From Bacteroides sp. ET71 (GTDB taxonomy: Bacteria > Bacteroidota > Bacteroidia > Bacteroidales > Bacteroidaceae), in the NCBI RefSeq assembly GCF_023336905.1, contig NZ_JAMBLS010000014.1, forward strand, positions 1-64,000: a stretch of DNA of 64,000 bases, in the 5' to 3' direction. The position numbers and the translations under genes are program-made. Under the pieces are notes generated by a model. That model did no database searches. It had not been told where the DNA came from and saw only the letters and a program-made list of their open reading frames with translations. Below, one piece after another: positions 32,871-41,685 of the stretch (positions are counted from its first letter, which is position 1; each line of letters starts with the position of its first letter).

Positions 32871-34502
32871 ATGAATACCAAAGCATCCCTCCTTCTGCTC
32901 TGCCTCATGGCAGCCTTGTCCGTACAGGCAGCGGGCGACACTGTTTTCGTACGCACGCCCGCCACTCCCATCCTGCTGGACCGTCAAGACAACGAACTGA
33001 TGTATCTCCGCATCCGGGCCACCGACTCCCGGCGGCTGGACTGCGTGCAGGTGCGTTTCGGAGACGAGACGGACCTGAACAGCATCGAAAGCGTCAAGCT
33101 GTACTATGGCGGCACAGACCGCATCCGCCAGCGCCCGGCCGACTTCTTCTACCCCGTCAGTTACATCCCCCTGCACCAGCCCGGCCAGACCCGCGCCGCC
33201 TCTCCGTCGTACTCGGTGCTGAAAGACGAAGTGAAGCACCCCGGCCGCGAAGTGACCCTGAAGGCGGGGCTAGACCTGTTCCCGGGCACCAACTATTTCT
33301 GGGTAAGCTTGCAGATGAAACGTTCGACCCCGCTGACCGCCCGGCTGACTGCCAGCCTGGCCGGGGCACAGTTGGACGGGCGCGAGGCTCCGGTGTCGGG
33401 CACGGGCCTTAGCACTACGCGCCGGATGGCCGTGGGCGTGCGCCACGCCGGCGACGACGGTGCGGCCGCCTACCGCATACCGGGACTGGCCACGACCAAC
33501 CGCGGCACGCTGCTCGCCGTCTACGACGTGCGTCACAACAGCAGTGTGGACCTTCAGGAAGACATCGAGATAGGATTGAGCCGCAGCACCGACGGCGGAC
33601 AGACGTGGGAGAAGATGCGCATCCCCCTGAGCTTCGGGGAGCACGGCGGACTGCCCCGCGCACAGAACGGTGTGGGCGACCCGGCCATCCTGGTAGACCA
33701 CACGACGGGCACCGCCTGGATTATGGCCGCCTGGACGCACGGCATGGGCAACGCCCGCGCCTGGAACCAGTCGAAGCCGGGCATGGACATCGAAGAGACG
33801 GGGCAACTGGTGCTGGCACGCAGCGATGACGACGGACGCACGTGGTCGAAGCCTGTCAACATCACCGCCCAGGTGAAACAGCCCGAATGGCACTTCCTGC
33901 TGCAAGGGCCCGGACGGGGCATCTGCACGACGGACGGCACGCTGGTCTTTGCCGGACAGTTCATCGCCGCCGACCGCACGCCCCATGCCTGCCTCATCTA
34001 CAGCCGCGACCACGGACAGACGTGGAGCATCAGCCAGCCGGCCCGCAGCAACACGACCGAAGCCCAGGTGGCGGAAGTACGACCCGGCGAGTTAATGCTG
34101 AACATGCGCGACAACCGCGGGGGCAGCCGGGCGGTGTGCACCACCACCGACCTGGGGCAGACCTGGCAGGAGCACCCGTCGTCGCGCAGTGCGTTGCAAG
34201 AACCCGTCTGCATGGCCAGCCTGCTGCATGTCCGTGCCGAAGACAATGCCACGGGGCGCGACCTGCTGCTCTTCTCCAACCCCGACAGCCCGAAGCGCCG
34301 CCACCGCATCACCGTAAAACTGAGCACCGACGGAGGCCTGACGTGGCCCGCCGCACAGCAAGTCCTGCTGGACGAGGGCGAGAGCTGGGGCTACTCGTGC
34401 CTCACGATGATTGACCGCGAGACGGTAGGCATCCTCTACGAAAGCAGCACGGCACACATTCTCTTCCAGGCCATCCCGCTGAAGGACTTGCTGGGCGACT
34501 GA
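32871..34502 (+). CDS. Secreted sialidase (GH33)
   Basis: 543 residues from the ATG at 32871, where a clear signal peptide begins (MNTKASLLLLCLMAALSVQA). An N-terminal beta domain (about 25-185) precedes the six-bladed propeller. The propeller has the YRIP motif (residue 201) with the substrate-binding Arg and several Asp boxes (SRSTDGGQTWEK, ARSDDDGRTWSK, SRDHGQTWS, TTDLGQTWQE, STDGGLTWPA). It releases terminal sialic acids from host mucins, giving access to the underlying glycans. No sialic acid uptake or catabolic genes are in the window, so it stands alone here. Confidence 0.95.
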   Translation: MNTKASLLLLCLMAALSVQAAGDTVFVRTPATPILLDRQDNELMYLRIRATDSRRLDCVQVRFGDETDLNSIESVKLYYGGTDRIRQRPADFFYPVSYIPLHQPGQTRAASPSYSVLKDEVKHPGREVTLKAGLDLFPGTNYFWVSLQMKRSTPLTARLTASLAGAQLDGREAPVSGTGLSTTRRMAVGVRHAGDDGAAAYRIPGLATTNRGTLLAVYDVRHNSSVDLQEDIEIGLSRSTDGGQTWEKMRIPLSFGEHGGLPRAQNGVGDPAILVDHTTGTAWIMAAWTHGMGNARAWNQSKPGMDIEETGQLVLARSDDDGRTWSKPVNITAQVKQPEWHFLLQGPGRGICTTDGTLVFAGQFIAADRTPHACLIYSRDHGQTWSISQPARSNTTEAQVAEVRPGELMLNMRDNRGGSRAVCTTTDLGQTWQEHPSSRSALQEPVCMASLLHVRAEDNATGRDLLLFSNPDSPKRRHRITVKLSTDGGLTWPAAQQVLLDEGESWGYSCLTMIDRETVGILYESSTAHILFQAIPLKDLLGD

Positions 34503-34511
34503 CGGCCTGCC

Positions 34512-34970
34512 CTACTCCACGGGCAGTTCTTCCGCACTGTCCCAACCGGTGCGCACGTCGAAGCGTCCCTCCGAGATGCGTCCGCCGGCAAACGTGCCAC
34601 TGAACACGAAGCCGTCGCGGCGACTGATGCTGGCACGCCCCGCGCCCAAGTCTTCGCCGCCGGAGGTGACTGCGGTGTAGTCACACTCCTGCCCCGCCAC
34701 GGGGTTCAGGAAGGTGAGGCTGACCGCTTCAAACGTGCCCACAGGAGCGGTCAGCACAAAGCGGCTCTCGCTGCCGCTGCTCTCGTCCTTCACTTGCGGC
34801 AGGCCGAAGCGGCCGCTGGCATACACCCACCCGTCTATCAGGCATCCGAACGTATTGGCCCCTTCCATCGTGGCCTCAGGCATCAGTGTGGGGTCGACCG
34901 ACTTGTCCTCTTCGCAGGAAACCAACCAGGCCGACAAGAGAATCAAAAAAAGAGAATAAAGGATTTTCAT
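34512..34970 (-). CDS. Lipoprotein, DUF6252-like
   Basis: 152 residues with a lipoprotein leader (MKILYSLFLILLSAWLVSC, Cys19). The segment GANTFGCLIDGWVYASGRFG resembles the start of DUF6252 proteins, beta-rich Bacteroidota lipoproteins without known function. It is convergent with the sialidase gene, 9 bases apart. Confidence 0.75.
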   Translation of the reverse strand: MKILYSLFLILLSAWLVSCEEDKSVDPTLMPEATMEGANTFGCLIDGWVYASGRFGLPQVKDESSGSESRFVLTAPVGTFEAVSLTFLNPVAGQECDYTAVTSGGEDLGAGRASISRRDGFVFSGTFAGGRISEGRFDVRTGWDSAEELPVE

Positions 34971-35004
34971 TGCGATTCAAGCATTTAGTTCATATTCATG
35001 GATT

Positions 35005-35070
35005 CCGTGCCTCTTGCGGACACGGGCCGCGCTTCTTCCAAACACGAGGCACGCTCCGTGCGGACAAGAG
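35005..35070. repeat. GC-rich dispersed repeat, copy R1
   Basis: Intergenic stretch with blocks gcttcttccaaacacgag and ctcttgcggacacgg. On the minus strand it shares GTGTTxGGAAGAAGC and GTCCGCAAGAG blocks with 56351-56411 and 63571-63636. Confidence 0.55.
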
Positions 35071-35108
35071 CCACGGCCGCCCCGCACGGGTGGGACGTTG
35101 GCAAAAAA

Positions 35109-35777
35109 TCAGAAACGCCAGGCCAGTCCGGCTTGCAGGGACAACTGACCGAAGTAGCCCTCGCCCGTGGCGGGATGCTCCACGTTCCAGTGTTCGTCGT
35201 GGTAGGAGACGTTGTAGCGGTCGGACGTCGACAGCAACCAGTGCAGGCGCAACGCCACCGCCCAGTGGTGGGTAAAGGCATACTCGCCGCCCGCCGACAG
35301 GTTGGCAGCCAGCTTGTTCATCGACACGCGGCGGTCGCGCCCGTACACCCGGCTGTGGTTCTTGAAGAACTGGTAGCCCGCGCCCACCGACGCCTGCCAC
35401 AGCCAGCGGTCCCGCCCGCCGAACAGGCCGAACTGAGGAGCGATGTAATGCAGATGCAGGCGGTCCGAACCGTTTTGCCACGAGCCGCTGTACGTGCTGC
35501 CCTGGTAGAGCAATCCCGGCTGCACGCGCACATGCCGCCCCTTGTCCCGCACGCCGCGCCACCAGTAGTCCACCGACCACGCTACTCCCCGGCGCAAATC
35601 GCCGCGATAGTCCGCCCCGGCATGGGTCAGCCCCAGGAAACGCCCCGTGTACCACGACGGACCGGCCTGCACGCTCAGCGACGAGCGCCCGGCAAACACA
35701 TTCTGCGCCCGCAGCGGAAGCCCGGACAGAGCCAGGAGCAATGCCGCACAGCAGGCAGATAAAATACGTTTGTCCAT
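35109..35777 (-). CDS. Outer-membrane beta-barrel protein
   Basis: 222 residues with a signal peptide (MDKRILSACCAALLLALSG, cleavage after LRAQ). The mature part alternates amphipathic strands (SLSVQAGPSWYTGR, WSVDYWWRGVRDKGRHVRVQ, YIAPQFGLFGGRDR, LSLQAGLAWRF) and ends in aromatic F, the usual barrel-insertion signal. It would make a small barrel of about 8-10 strands. Function unknown. Confidence 0.8.
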   Translation of the reverse strand: MDKRILSACCAALLLALSGLPLRAQNVFAGRSSLSVQAGPSWYTGRFLGLTHAGADYRGDLRRGVAWSVDYWWRGVRDKGRHVRVQPGLLYQGSTYSGSWQNGSDRLHLHYIAPQFGLFGGRDRWLWQASVGAGYQFFKNHSRVYGRDRRVSMNKLAANLSAGGEYAFTHHWAVALRLHWLLSTSDRYNVSYHDEHWNVEHPATGEGYFGQLSLQAGLAWRF

Positions 35778-35865
35778 AGTCTGTCAAGTTTGGTTCAACT
35801 GTCTGTAAAATGCAAAGAAACAATAAATACTGCACATTTCCTACTGCGAAGAAACGGGAAAAACG

Positions 35866-35873
35866 TATTTTTG
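35866..35873 (+). promoter_or_regulatory. Promoter -7 box for the Sir2 gene
   Basis: TATTTTTG matches TAnnTTTG. Transcription would begin near 35880, so translation starts at the ATG at 35912 and not at the upstream in-frame ATG at 35810. Confidence 0.65.
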
Positions 35874-35911
35874 TGGAAGAAGAAAAAAGGAAATCCTTAA
35901 ACAGAAAACGT

Positions 35912-36613
35912 ATGAAAAAGAATCTTGTCATCCTGACCGGCGCGGGCATGAGCGCCGAAAGCGGCATCAGCACCTTCCGCGACGCGGGAGGCTTGTGGGA
36001 ACAGTATCCTGTGGAACAAGTGGCCACGCCCGAAGGCTATGCGCGCAACCCGGGGCTGGTCATCGACTTCTACAACCAGCGGCGCAAGCAACTGCTGGAC
36101 GTGCAGCCCAACGCAGGGCACATCGGCCTGGCCGAACTGGAACGCGACTTCAACGTGACCGTCGTCACGCAAAACGTGGACAACCTGCACGAACGCGCCG
36201 GCAGCACGCACGTCATCCACCTGCACGGCGAGCTGACCAAGGTCTGCTCCAGCCGCGACCCCTATAACCCTGCCTACATCAAAGAGCTGAAGCCCGAGGA
36301 ATACGAAGTCCGCCTGGGCGATCTGGCCGGCGACGGCAGCCAGCTACGTCCGTTCATCGTGTGGTTCGGCGAGGCTGTTCCCGAGATTGAGACAGCCATC
36401 CGCTTCGTACAAAAGGCGGACATCTTTGTCATCATCGGCACTTCGCTCAATGTCTATCCCGCCGCCGGACTCTTGTACTACGTGCCCGACACGGCTCCCG
36501 TCTACCTCATCGACCCCAAACCCGTCGACGCCCACTCCGACCGCCCCATCCACGTCATTCGGGAAGGAGCGTCGGAAGGCGTCAAGGAACTGCGGAAGAT
36601 GCTCGTGCCGTAG
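35912..36613 (+). CDS. cobB: Sir2-family NAD-dependent deacylase
   Basis: 233 residues. Complete sirtuin motifs: LTGAGMSAESGISTFRDAGG (NAD binding), VTQNVDNLHERAGS, HLHGELTKVCSS with the catalytic His, RPFIVWFGEAVP and IGTSLNVYPAAGL. It removes acetyl or other acyl groups from protein lysines, consuming NAD. The zinc-binding Cys pairs of class III sirtuins are largely missing: only one Cys follows HGE (KVCSS), so the zinc module is degenerate or absent. Confidence 0.93.
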   Translation: MKKNLVILTGAGMSAESGISTFRDAGGLWEQYPVEQVATPEGYARNPGLVIDFYNQRRKQLLDVQPNAGHIGLAELERDFNVTVVTQNVDNLHERAGSTHVIHLHGELTKVCSSRDPYNPAYIKELKPEEYEVRLGDLAGDGSQLRPFIVWFGEAVPEIETAIRFVQKADIFVIIGTSLNVYPAAGLLYYVPDTAPVYLIDPKPVDAHSDRPIHVIREGASEGVKELRKMLVP

Positions 36614-36657
36614 CGCCCCGGCAGGGCAGTCCGGGCGTGCAGAGGCACGTCCGGCTG

Positions 36658-38274
36658 TCAGCGCGTGTACAACGTGATGCGCAATAACGTAGGCTTGTCA
36701 CCTATGTACGGTCCGCCCCAGTCTGTCTGGTCGCCGTTGAGCACGCGAATCATCTGGAACTCGCCATTCTCATAATACCCTTCCTCCACCCGGAGATACT
36801 GCCAGGGCTTCCCGGCGTTCTTCCCCACGGGACGGAAAGAGAAGCGGCAGTGCGTGCCCACGGCCAGGAACTCGTTGTCAGCCAGACGGACAATCATCGC
36901 CTTGCCGTCGGCAGGACGCGGCACAGTGTCGGGCCGCTGGCCCGCGTGGCGTCCGGTACCGAACTGAAGCACTGCCTCCCACTGGCCCAGGTCGATGCGG
37001 CTCTCGCTCTGCTTCTCCCGCTCGACGGCAGTGAAGATGCGCCCCTCGAAACTCCAGCGGGCCAGTTGCCGCGCCATCGGCGCCAAAAGCCGGTATTCCG
37101 CCGCGATGGCATCGTGCTGGCGCACGGCCACCTTCACCGGATTGTCAATGCCGAAGGGCGAATAGCCGATGCCTTTACCGACGATTTCGTACAAGTACTT
37201 CACACGGTCGCTGCTTGTTTCGGGCACCAGCAGGGCGTTGTCCGGACGGGCGTAAAGCTCGAGGACTTTCAGCACCGGCTCATCACCCTGCAAATAAATG
37301 TCAGGAGCCAGCAGACAGATGGACGGGGCGGCAACCTTCCAAATGGGAATCACGTTGTCCGTGGGGCCGCCGCTCTCGTAGTTGGTGGCCGGCGGGTTGC
37401 CGAACGGCCAGCGCAACGCCACGTTGACAAACATCGGCAGGGGATATTCCTCCCGTCCGGCGGCTGCCACGTATTCGATGTACGAAGCCACCAACCAGGC
37501 GTGGAAGTATTCGTCGGCCCGCTCGCCGAACACTTCGCTCCACGTGCCCTCAGACCGGGCATCCACACCCAGCGCCTTCAGCACCTCCGGCTTCAACAAT
37601 GCCTCGGGAACCGGCTGGCCGAACAGCCGTTCGGCTTCTTTCGAATAGTCGCGCACGCTGCCCCACGTGCCCGGTTCGTTCTCCACTTGCACCAGGATGA
37701 CCGTGCGCTGCGGGTCGGCTTCCTTCAGGTGACGCATCAACGCCGCAAAGGCTTTCGCGTCGGCCTCCCGCGTGGCCAGGGCATGCGGTGACGGAGAATC
37801 GACGGGACGCCCGTCCTTGCCGACGACGTTGGGATACTTCTTGGGCTGCAGCTTCATCCAGGCGGGCATGTAGTGGTTGCTGCCGTTCTTCCAAGTCCCG
37901 AACCAGGTCAAGATGAGCCGCACTTCGTGTTCACGGGCCTGCTTCAGCAACAGGTCGACCATCGAAAAGTCATACTTGCCCTCTTCAGGCTCCACCTGCT
38001 CCCAGTAGAGAGGTATTTGCAGCGTGTTGGCATGCATTTCTTCTATCACCCGCCACACACCCGGCAACATCTTGGGCCAGGTGGACGAGTTGTCCGACTG
38101 CCCGGCCAGAATCATATAAGGCTCTCCGTCCACCAGCAGAGCATGGCGTCCGTCTTTCGTTACCAACTGGGGAATGGGGTGTTCTTTCTCTTGCGCCCGC
38201 AGGACGCTTCCGGCCATCAAAGCCGCCAAAACCAGTACGCAGACCGCGCACTTTCTTAATAAAGGTTGTTTCAT
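36658..38274 (-). CDS. GH35-like secreted glycosidase (DUF5597 type)
   Basis: 538 residues with a signal peptide ending near SVLRAQ. A (beta/alpha)8 barrel of the GH35/GH42 clan is indicated by EPYMILAGQSDNSS, NTLQIPLYWEQVEPEEGKYD, VQVENEPGTWG (acid/base Glu in NE) and LLVPETSSD (probable nucleophile Glu). The C-terminal part from about residue 400 matches the DUF5597 domain of such beta-galactosidase-like proteins. Probably a periplasmic or surface beta-galactosidase; not part of a visible Sus locus. Confidence 0.82.
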   Translation of the reverse strand: MKQPLLRKCAVCVLVLAALMAGSVLRAQEKEHPIPQLVTKDGRHALLVDGEPYMILAGQSDNSSTWPKMLPGVWRVIEEMHANTLQIPLYWEQVEPEEGKYDFSMVDLLLKQAREHEVRLILTWFGTWKNGSNHYMPAWMKLQPKKYPNVVGKDGRPVDSPSPHALATREADAKAFAALMRHLKEADPQRTVILVQVENEPGTWGSVRDYSKEAERLFGQPVPEALLKPEVLKALGVDARSEGTWSEVFGERADEYFHAWLVASYIEYVAAAGREEYPLPMFVNVALRWPFGNPPATNYESGGPTDNVIPIWKVAAPSICLLAPDIYLQGDEPVLKVLELYARPDNALLVPETSSDRVKYLYEIVGKGIGYSPFGIDNPVKVAVRQHDAIAAEYRLLAPMARQLARWSFEGRIFTAVEREKQSESRIDLGQWEAVLQFGTGRHAGQRPDTVPRPADGKAMIVRLADNEFLAVGTHCRFSFRPVGKNAGKPWQYLRVEEGYYENGEFQMIRVLNGDQTDWGGPYIGDKPTLLRITLYTR

Positions 38275-38430
38275 GATAAAGATAAATTTAGAATGTTAGG
38301 ACAGCCGACTGCCACGCACGGAACGAAGCAGCAACCCGCAACAAACAACGGCCGGGATAAAAGTAAGGAAAAGCATCGGCAAGGCGCCGCCGGAATGTTT
38401 CGAAGATAGGTATGATTTGTTGCCGCAGGC

Positions 38431-39180
38431 TCACTTTTTCAGCAGCAGCCGCACGACAAACCACGCATGGTGCAGCACGGTGCTCAGCACGCCGTAGTGA
38501 CGGCACATGATGCGGAAACGCTCCAACAGCGAGGCACGGCGGTTGGCCGTGGTCAGTCCTTCGTCCAAGTAGTCGATAACCACCAGGTGGGCATTGTGCA
38601 ACACGTGCGCTTTCTTCATGACCCGGATGCACCAGTCGAAATCGGCCGAAAAACGGTAGCGCAGGTCGTAAGGCTCCACCAGGTCGCGCCGTGCGAAGAA
38701 AGCCTGATGGCAGACCAGCATGCCCTGGCGGAAACTCTTCCACGTCAGGACTTCGGGAGCGGACAGGCGACGCTTGCGCACGAAATGCCCTTCGCAGTCC
38801 ACCAGGTCCGTCTCGCCGTAGATGACGCCCGGCAGCGTGTCGTGCGGAGCCAGCGAGTGGACAATCTGCTGCAAGGTATCGTCCTCGTGAAAGCTGTCGC
38901 CGGCATTGAGGAAACAGAGGTAATCGCCCGTGGCCAGCGCGATGCCCTTGTTCATGGCGTCATAGAGTCCGCCATCCGGTTCGCTGACCACGCGGGCAAT
39001 GCGGTCGCGGTAACGGTCGATGATGCCAGTCGTCCCATCCTTCGACGCACCGTCCACGATGATGTACTCCACATGATGGTAGGTTTGGGCGATGACGCTC
39101 TGGATAGTGTCTTCCAACACAGCAGCGGCGTTGTAGGTGACGGTAATCACGCTGAATACGGGAGTCGGACGGTTGTGCAT
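38431..39180 (-). CDS. Family 2 glycosyltransferase
   Basis: 249 residues, GT-A fold: FSVITVTYNAAAVLEDTIQS at the N-terminus, IIVDGASKDGT, then EPDGGLYDAMNKGIALATGD and FLNAGDSF (the DxD-like acceptor region). It transfers a sugar from a nucleotide sugar, probably to a surface polysaccharide. It follows the GT4 gene by 14 bases, forming a two-gene operon. Confidence 0.9.
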   Translation of the reverse strand: MHNRPTPVFSVITVTYNAAAVLEDTIQSVIAQTYHHVEYIIVDGASKDGTTGIIDRYRDRIARVVSEPDGGLYDAMNKGIALATGDYLCFLNAGDSFHEDDTLQQIVHSLAPHDTLPGVIYGETDLVDCEGHFVRKRRLSAPEVLTWKSFRQGMLVCHQAFFARRDLVEPYDLRYRFSADFDWCIRVMKKAHVLHNAHLVVIDYLDEGLTTANRRASLLERFRIMCRHYGVLSTVLHHAWFVVRLLLKK

Positions 39181-39194
39181 CGTTCTGGGAAAAG

Positions 39195-40445
39195 TCAGAG
39201 TTTATTATAAAGGTCAATGAAGCGGCGGGCCACGGTGTTCTCAGAATAATAGGCCACGGCCTTTCGCCAAGCTTGTTCGGACAGGCCGGCATAGCCCGGG
39301 TCTGTCAGAATCCAATAGACCCCGTTGGCCAGGTCGTCAGCAGATTTGTAAGCAGCCACATAGCCGTTGTGCAGATGGTCTATCATCTCCGGAATCCCCC
39401 CGACATTGAAACCCACGCAGGGCGTCCCGCAGGCCATTGCTTCCATGACGGTATTGGGCAGGTTTTCTTCCAGAGAAGGGGTGACAAAGAGGTCGACAGC
39501 GTTGTAGATATCGACCAGACGGTGGTCGTCACGCACAAAGTCCAACGGATAAGTTTCGAACGGCAACATGGCTTTCAGTTGTTCCGAATACTTGCCAAAC
39601 GTGACTACGCCGAGCTTGTCCCGCAGTTCGGGATGCCGTTCGGCCAACAGGCGGCACGCTTCCACCAGATAATCAATGCCTTTGCGCTTGTCGGTAATCT
39701 TCACCGAACCAAACAGCATCAGCTTACGGTCTTCCGGAAGCAGGCACTTCCGACGTGCGGCAGCCTTATCATGAGGCCTGAAAAGATTGACGTTAATGGG
39801 ATTGGGGATAACGGTGACGGACTGCCCGACCAGCAACGCACTTTTCTTGGCCTGCTCACCCAACCAATGGCTGGGCGTAACGAAGTGTATGCGGTGATGG
39901 GCGTAAAGAGAGCGCTTCTTCACGAAAATGCGGTAAGCCAGGTCGTGTTCGCGACGTCCACCGCCGATGTAAGGACAGTTATGGCACATCGTGCGGTAGT
40001 AATCACACTGATTGGCGTGGTGGCAGATGCCTGTGCACGGCCACATATCGTGCATGGTCCATACCAAAGGTTTGCCCGATGCCAAGATTTTCTCCAGGTT
40101 GTGCAGCGAAAGCATACCTTGGTTGACCCAATGCAGGTGAATGACGTCGGCCTGCTGAAACTCGGGCAGTGAAGTGATGTCGGTACCGGTATTGGCTATA
40201 TCCACGGCGAACAGGTTGCGCTTGCGGAAACCGTTGGCACTCCAGATGACGATACGTTCCCACACAAATTTCCATACCAGCAGCCAACTGTGTTTCAGGG
40301 GTACGACCGTGATTTGGTCGGTCTGCTTGTCGCGTACCAGCAGTTTGGCTTTGATTCCGTGGTTCTTCAGTGCCTCCATCAGACGGCTGGCCGCAATGGC
40401 GGCGCCGCCCATGCGTTCGGATGTGTTGATAAGTAGGACTCTCAT
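39195..40445 (-). CDS. Family 4 glycosyltransferase
   Basis: 416 residues from the ATG at 40445 (MRVLLINTSERMGGAAIAAS), just inside the predicted transcript; the frame extends upstream without protein-like sequence. GT-B fold: N-terminal acceptor domain with VIHLHWVNQGMLS and WTMHDMWPCTG, C-terminal nucleotide-sugar domain with LFVTPSLEENLPNTVMEAMA and GTPCVGFNVGGIPEMI. Together with the GT2 partner it would add sugars to a lipid-linked glycan. No polymerase or flippase is nearby. Confidence 0.92.
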   Translation of the reverse strand: MRVLLINTSERMGGAAIAASRLMEALKNHGIKAKLLVRDKQTDQITVVPLKHSWLLVWKFVWERIVIWSANGFRKRNLFAVDIANTGTDITSLPEFQQADVIHLHWVNQGMLSLHNLEKILASGKPLVWTMHDMWPCTGICHHANQCDYYRTMCHNCPYIGGGRREHDLAYRIFVKKRSLYAHHRIHFVTPSHWLGEQAKKSALLVGQSVTVIPNPINVNLFRPHDKAAARRKCLLPEDRKLMLFGSVKITDKRKGIDYLVEACRLLAERHPELRDKLGVVTFGKYSEQLKAMLPFETYPLDFVRDDHRLVDIYNAVDLFVTPSLEENLPNTVMEAMACGTPCVGFNVGGIPEMIDHLHNGYVAAYKSADDLANGVYWILTDPGYAGLSEQAWRKAVAYYSENTVARRFIDLYNKL

Positions 40446-40471
40446 ATCGACAATGCGGTGGTTTTGGTTTG

Positions 40472-40479
40472 CAAAAGTA
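40472..40479 (-). promoter_or_regulatory. Promoter -7 box of the glycosyltransferase operon
   Basis: Minus-strand TACTTTTG, 26 bases before the start at 40445. Confidence 0.65.
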
Positions 40480-40631
40480 CGGTTTTTCTGCCGAAGAAAA
40501 ACGGTTTCACCGCGGAATCTTCCCCGACAAAGCAGAAAAAGACAGCAAACGCATCGTCCGCACGAAAAACGGCACGCTGCCCGGCAAAGAGACAACCCCT
40601 TGCCGAAACGGACGTGCCGTATCTGTTACGC

Positions 40632-40949
40632 TTAATCTTCGATGAAGACAGCCGTACCGGCGGCAGTCACCATCAGCATGGAGCCATTCACTGTCTCATA
40701 GTCCAGGTCGACGCCAATGACAGCATTGGCACCCATCAGGCGGGCTTGTTCCTGCATCTCTTGCAAAGCAGTCTCTTTGGCTTCGCGCAGCACTTCTTCA
40801 TACGAATGGCTGCGTCCGCCCACGATGTCGCGGACGCTGGCAAAGAGGTCACGGACAAAGTTGGCGCCGATGATGGTTTCGCCGGATACGATGCCGAAGT
40901 AACGCGTAATGCGCTTGCCTTCGACGGTGTTGGTGGTAGTTACTAACAT
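40632..40949 (-). CDS. YbjQ/UPF0145 family protein
   Basis: 105 residues: [20 protein letters not shown], then [20 protein letters not shown] and [19 protein letters not shown], covering the whole YbjQ family. These small pentamer-forming proteins are sometimes called heavy-metal-binding but have no agreed function. Confidence 0.92.
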   Translation of the reverse strand: MLVTTTNTVEGKRITRYFGIVSGETIIGANFVRDLFASVRDIVGGRSHSYEEVLREAKETALQEMQEQARLMGANAVIGVDLDYETVNGSMLMVTAAGTAVFIED

Positions 40950-41055
40950 AAATGTTGACGTTTAATATGATTGTTCTTTGCTATTAGACGCAGCGCGAGG
41001 CGAAAAGTTGCACCGCACACAGAATATAACTTCGAACCGTTCCTTGGACTTGCCA

Positions 41056-41424
41056 TCATTTCATGAAGACGAAGTACACGGCCAGGATGAGGCAGATGAA
41101 CGCCGCCAGATGGTTCCAGTGCAACGCCTCGCCCTTGAAGAACAGAGTGGTGAAGACGGTGAAGATGATGAGCGTGATGACTTCCTGGATGACTTTGAGC
41201 TGCATCAGCGAGAAGGGGCCTCCGTTGCCGGTAAAGCCGATGCGGTTGGCCGGAATCTGGCAGGAATACTCAAAGAGGGCGATGCCCCACGAGAAAAGGA
41301 TGATGGCAAACAAGGGCCAATGGGTGGTAATCTTCATCTCCTGCAGCTTCAGGTGCCCGTACCAGGCAAAAGTCATGAAGATGTTGGAGACGATGAGCAG
41401 GAGAATGGTGTAGAATCCTTTCAT
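41056..41424 (-). CDS. DUF486/DMT family membrane protein
   Basis: 122 residues with four hydrophobic helices (TILLLIVSNIFMTFAWYG, FAIILFSWGIALFEYS, VITLIIFTVFTTLFF, LAAFICLILAVYFVF) and the conserved CQIPANRIGF block of DUF486, related to half-size drug/metabolite transporters. Substrate unknown. Confidence 0.9.
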   Translation of the reverse strand: MKGFYTILLLIVSNIFMTFAWYGHLKLQEMKITTHWPLFAIILFSWGIALFEYSCQIPANRIGFTGNGGPFSLMQLKVIQEVITLIIFTVFTTLFFKGEALHWNHLAAFICLILAVYFVFMK

Positions 41425-41477
41425 ATAGTATAATAGTTACGAGTTACAAGCTACAAGTTACGAATACAGGTTAGGGA

Positions 41478-41600
41478 ATCTGTCATCCTGAGCGAAGCGG
41501 AGCGCAGCCGAAGGATCTCAAGATAGGCACGTGTCCTTATGTCGTGAGTTTAGGGAGATGTTTAGACTACGCCCTGTGGGCTCCGCTCAACATGACAGAT
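41478..41600. repeat. Palindromic dispersed repeat, copy A
   Basis: Begins ATCTGTCATcctgagcgaag and ends ctccgctcaacATGACAGAT; the two ends are reverse complements and much of the inside pairs imperfectly. Related copies: 45986-46099, 47590-47745 and a half copy at 47799-47830. Confidence 0.8.
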
Positions 41601-41685
41601 ACCTGAATTTCCATTATCATATAAACTTAAATTGAACATCTGATATAGTTACAAGCTACGAGTTACGAGTTATGGGGTACGGCTG

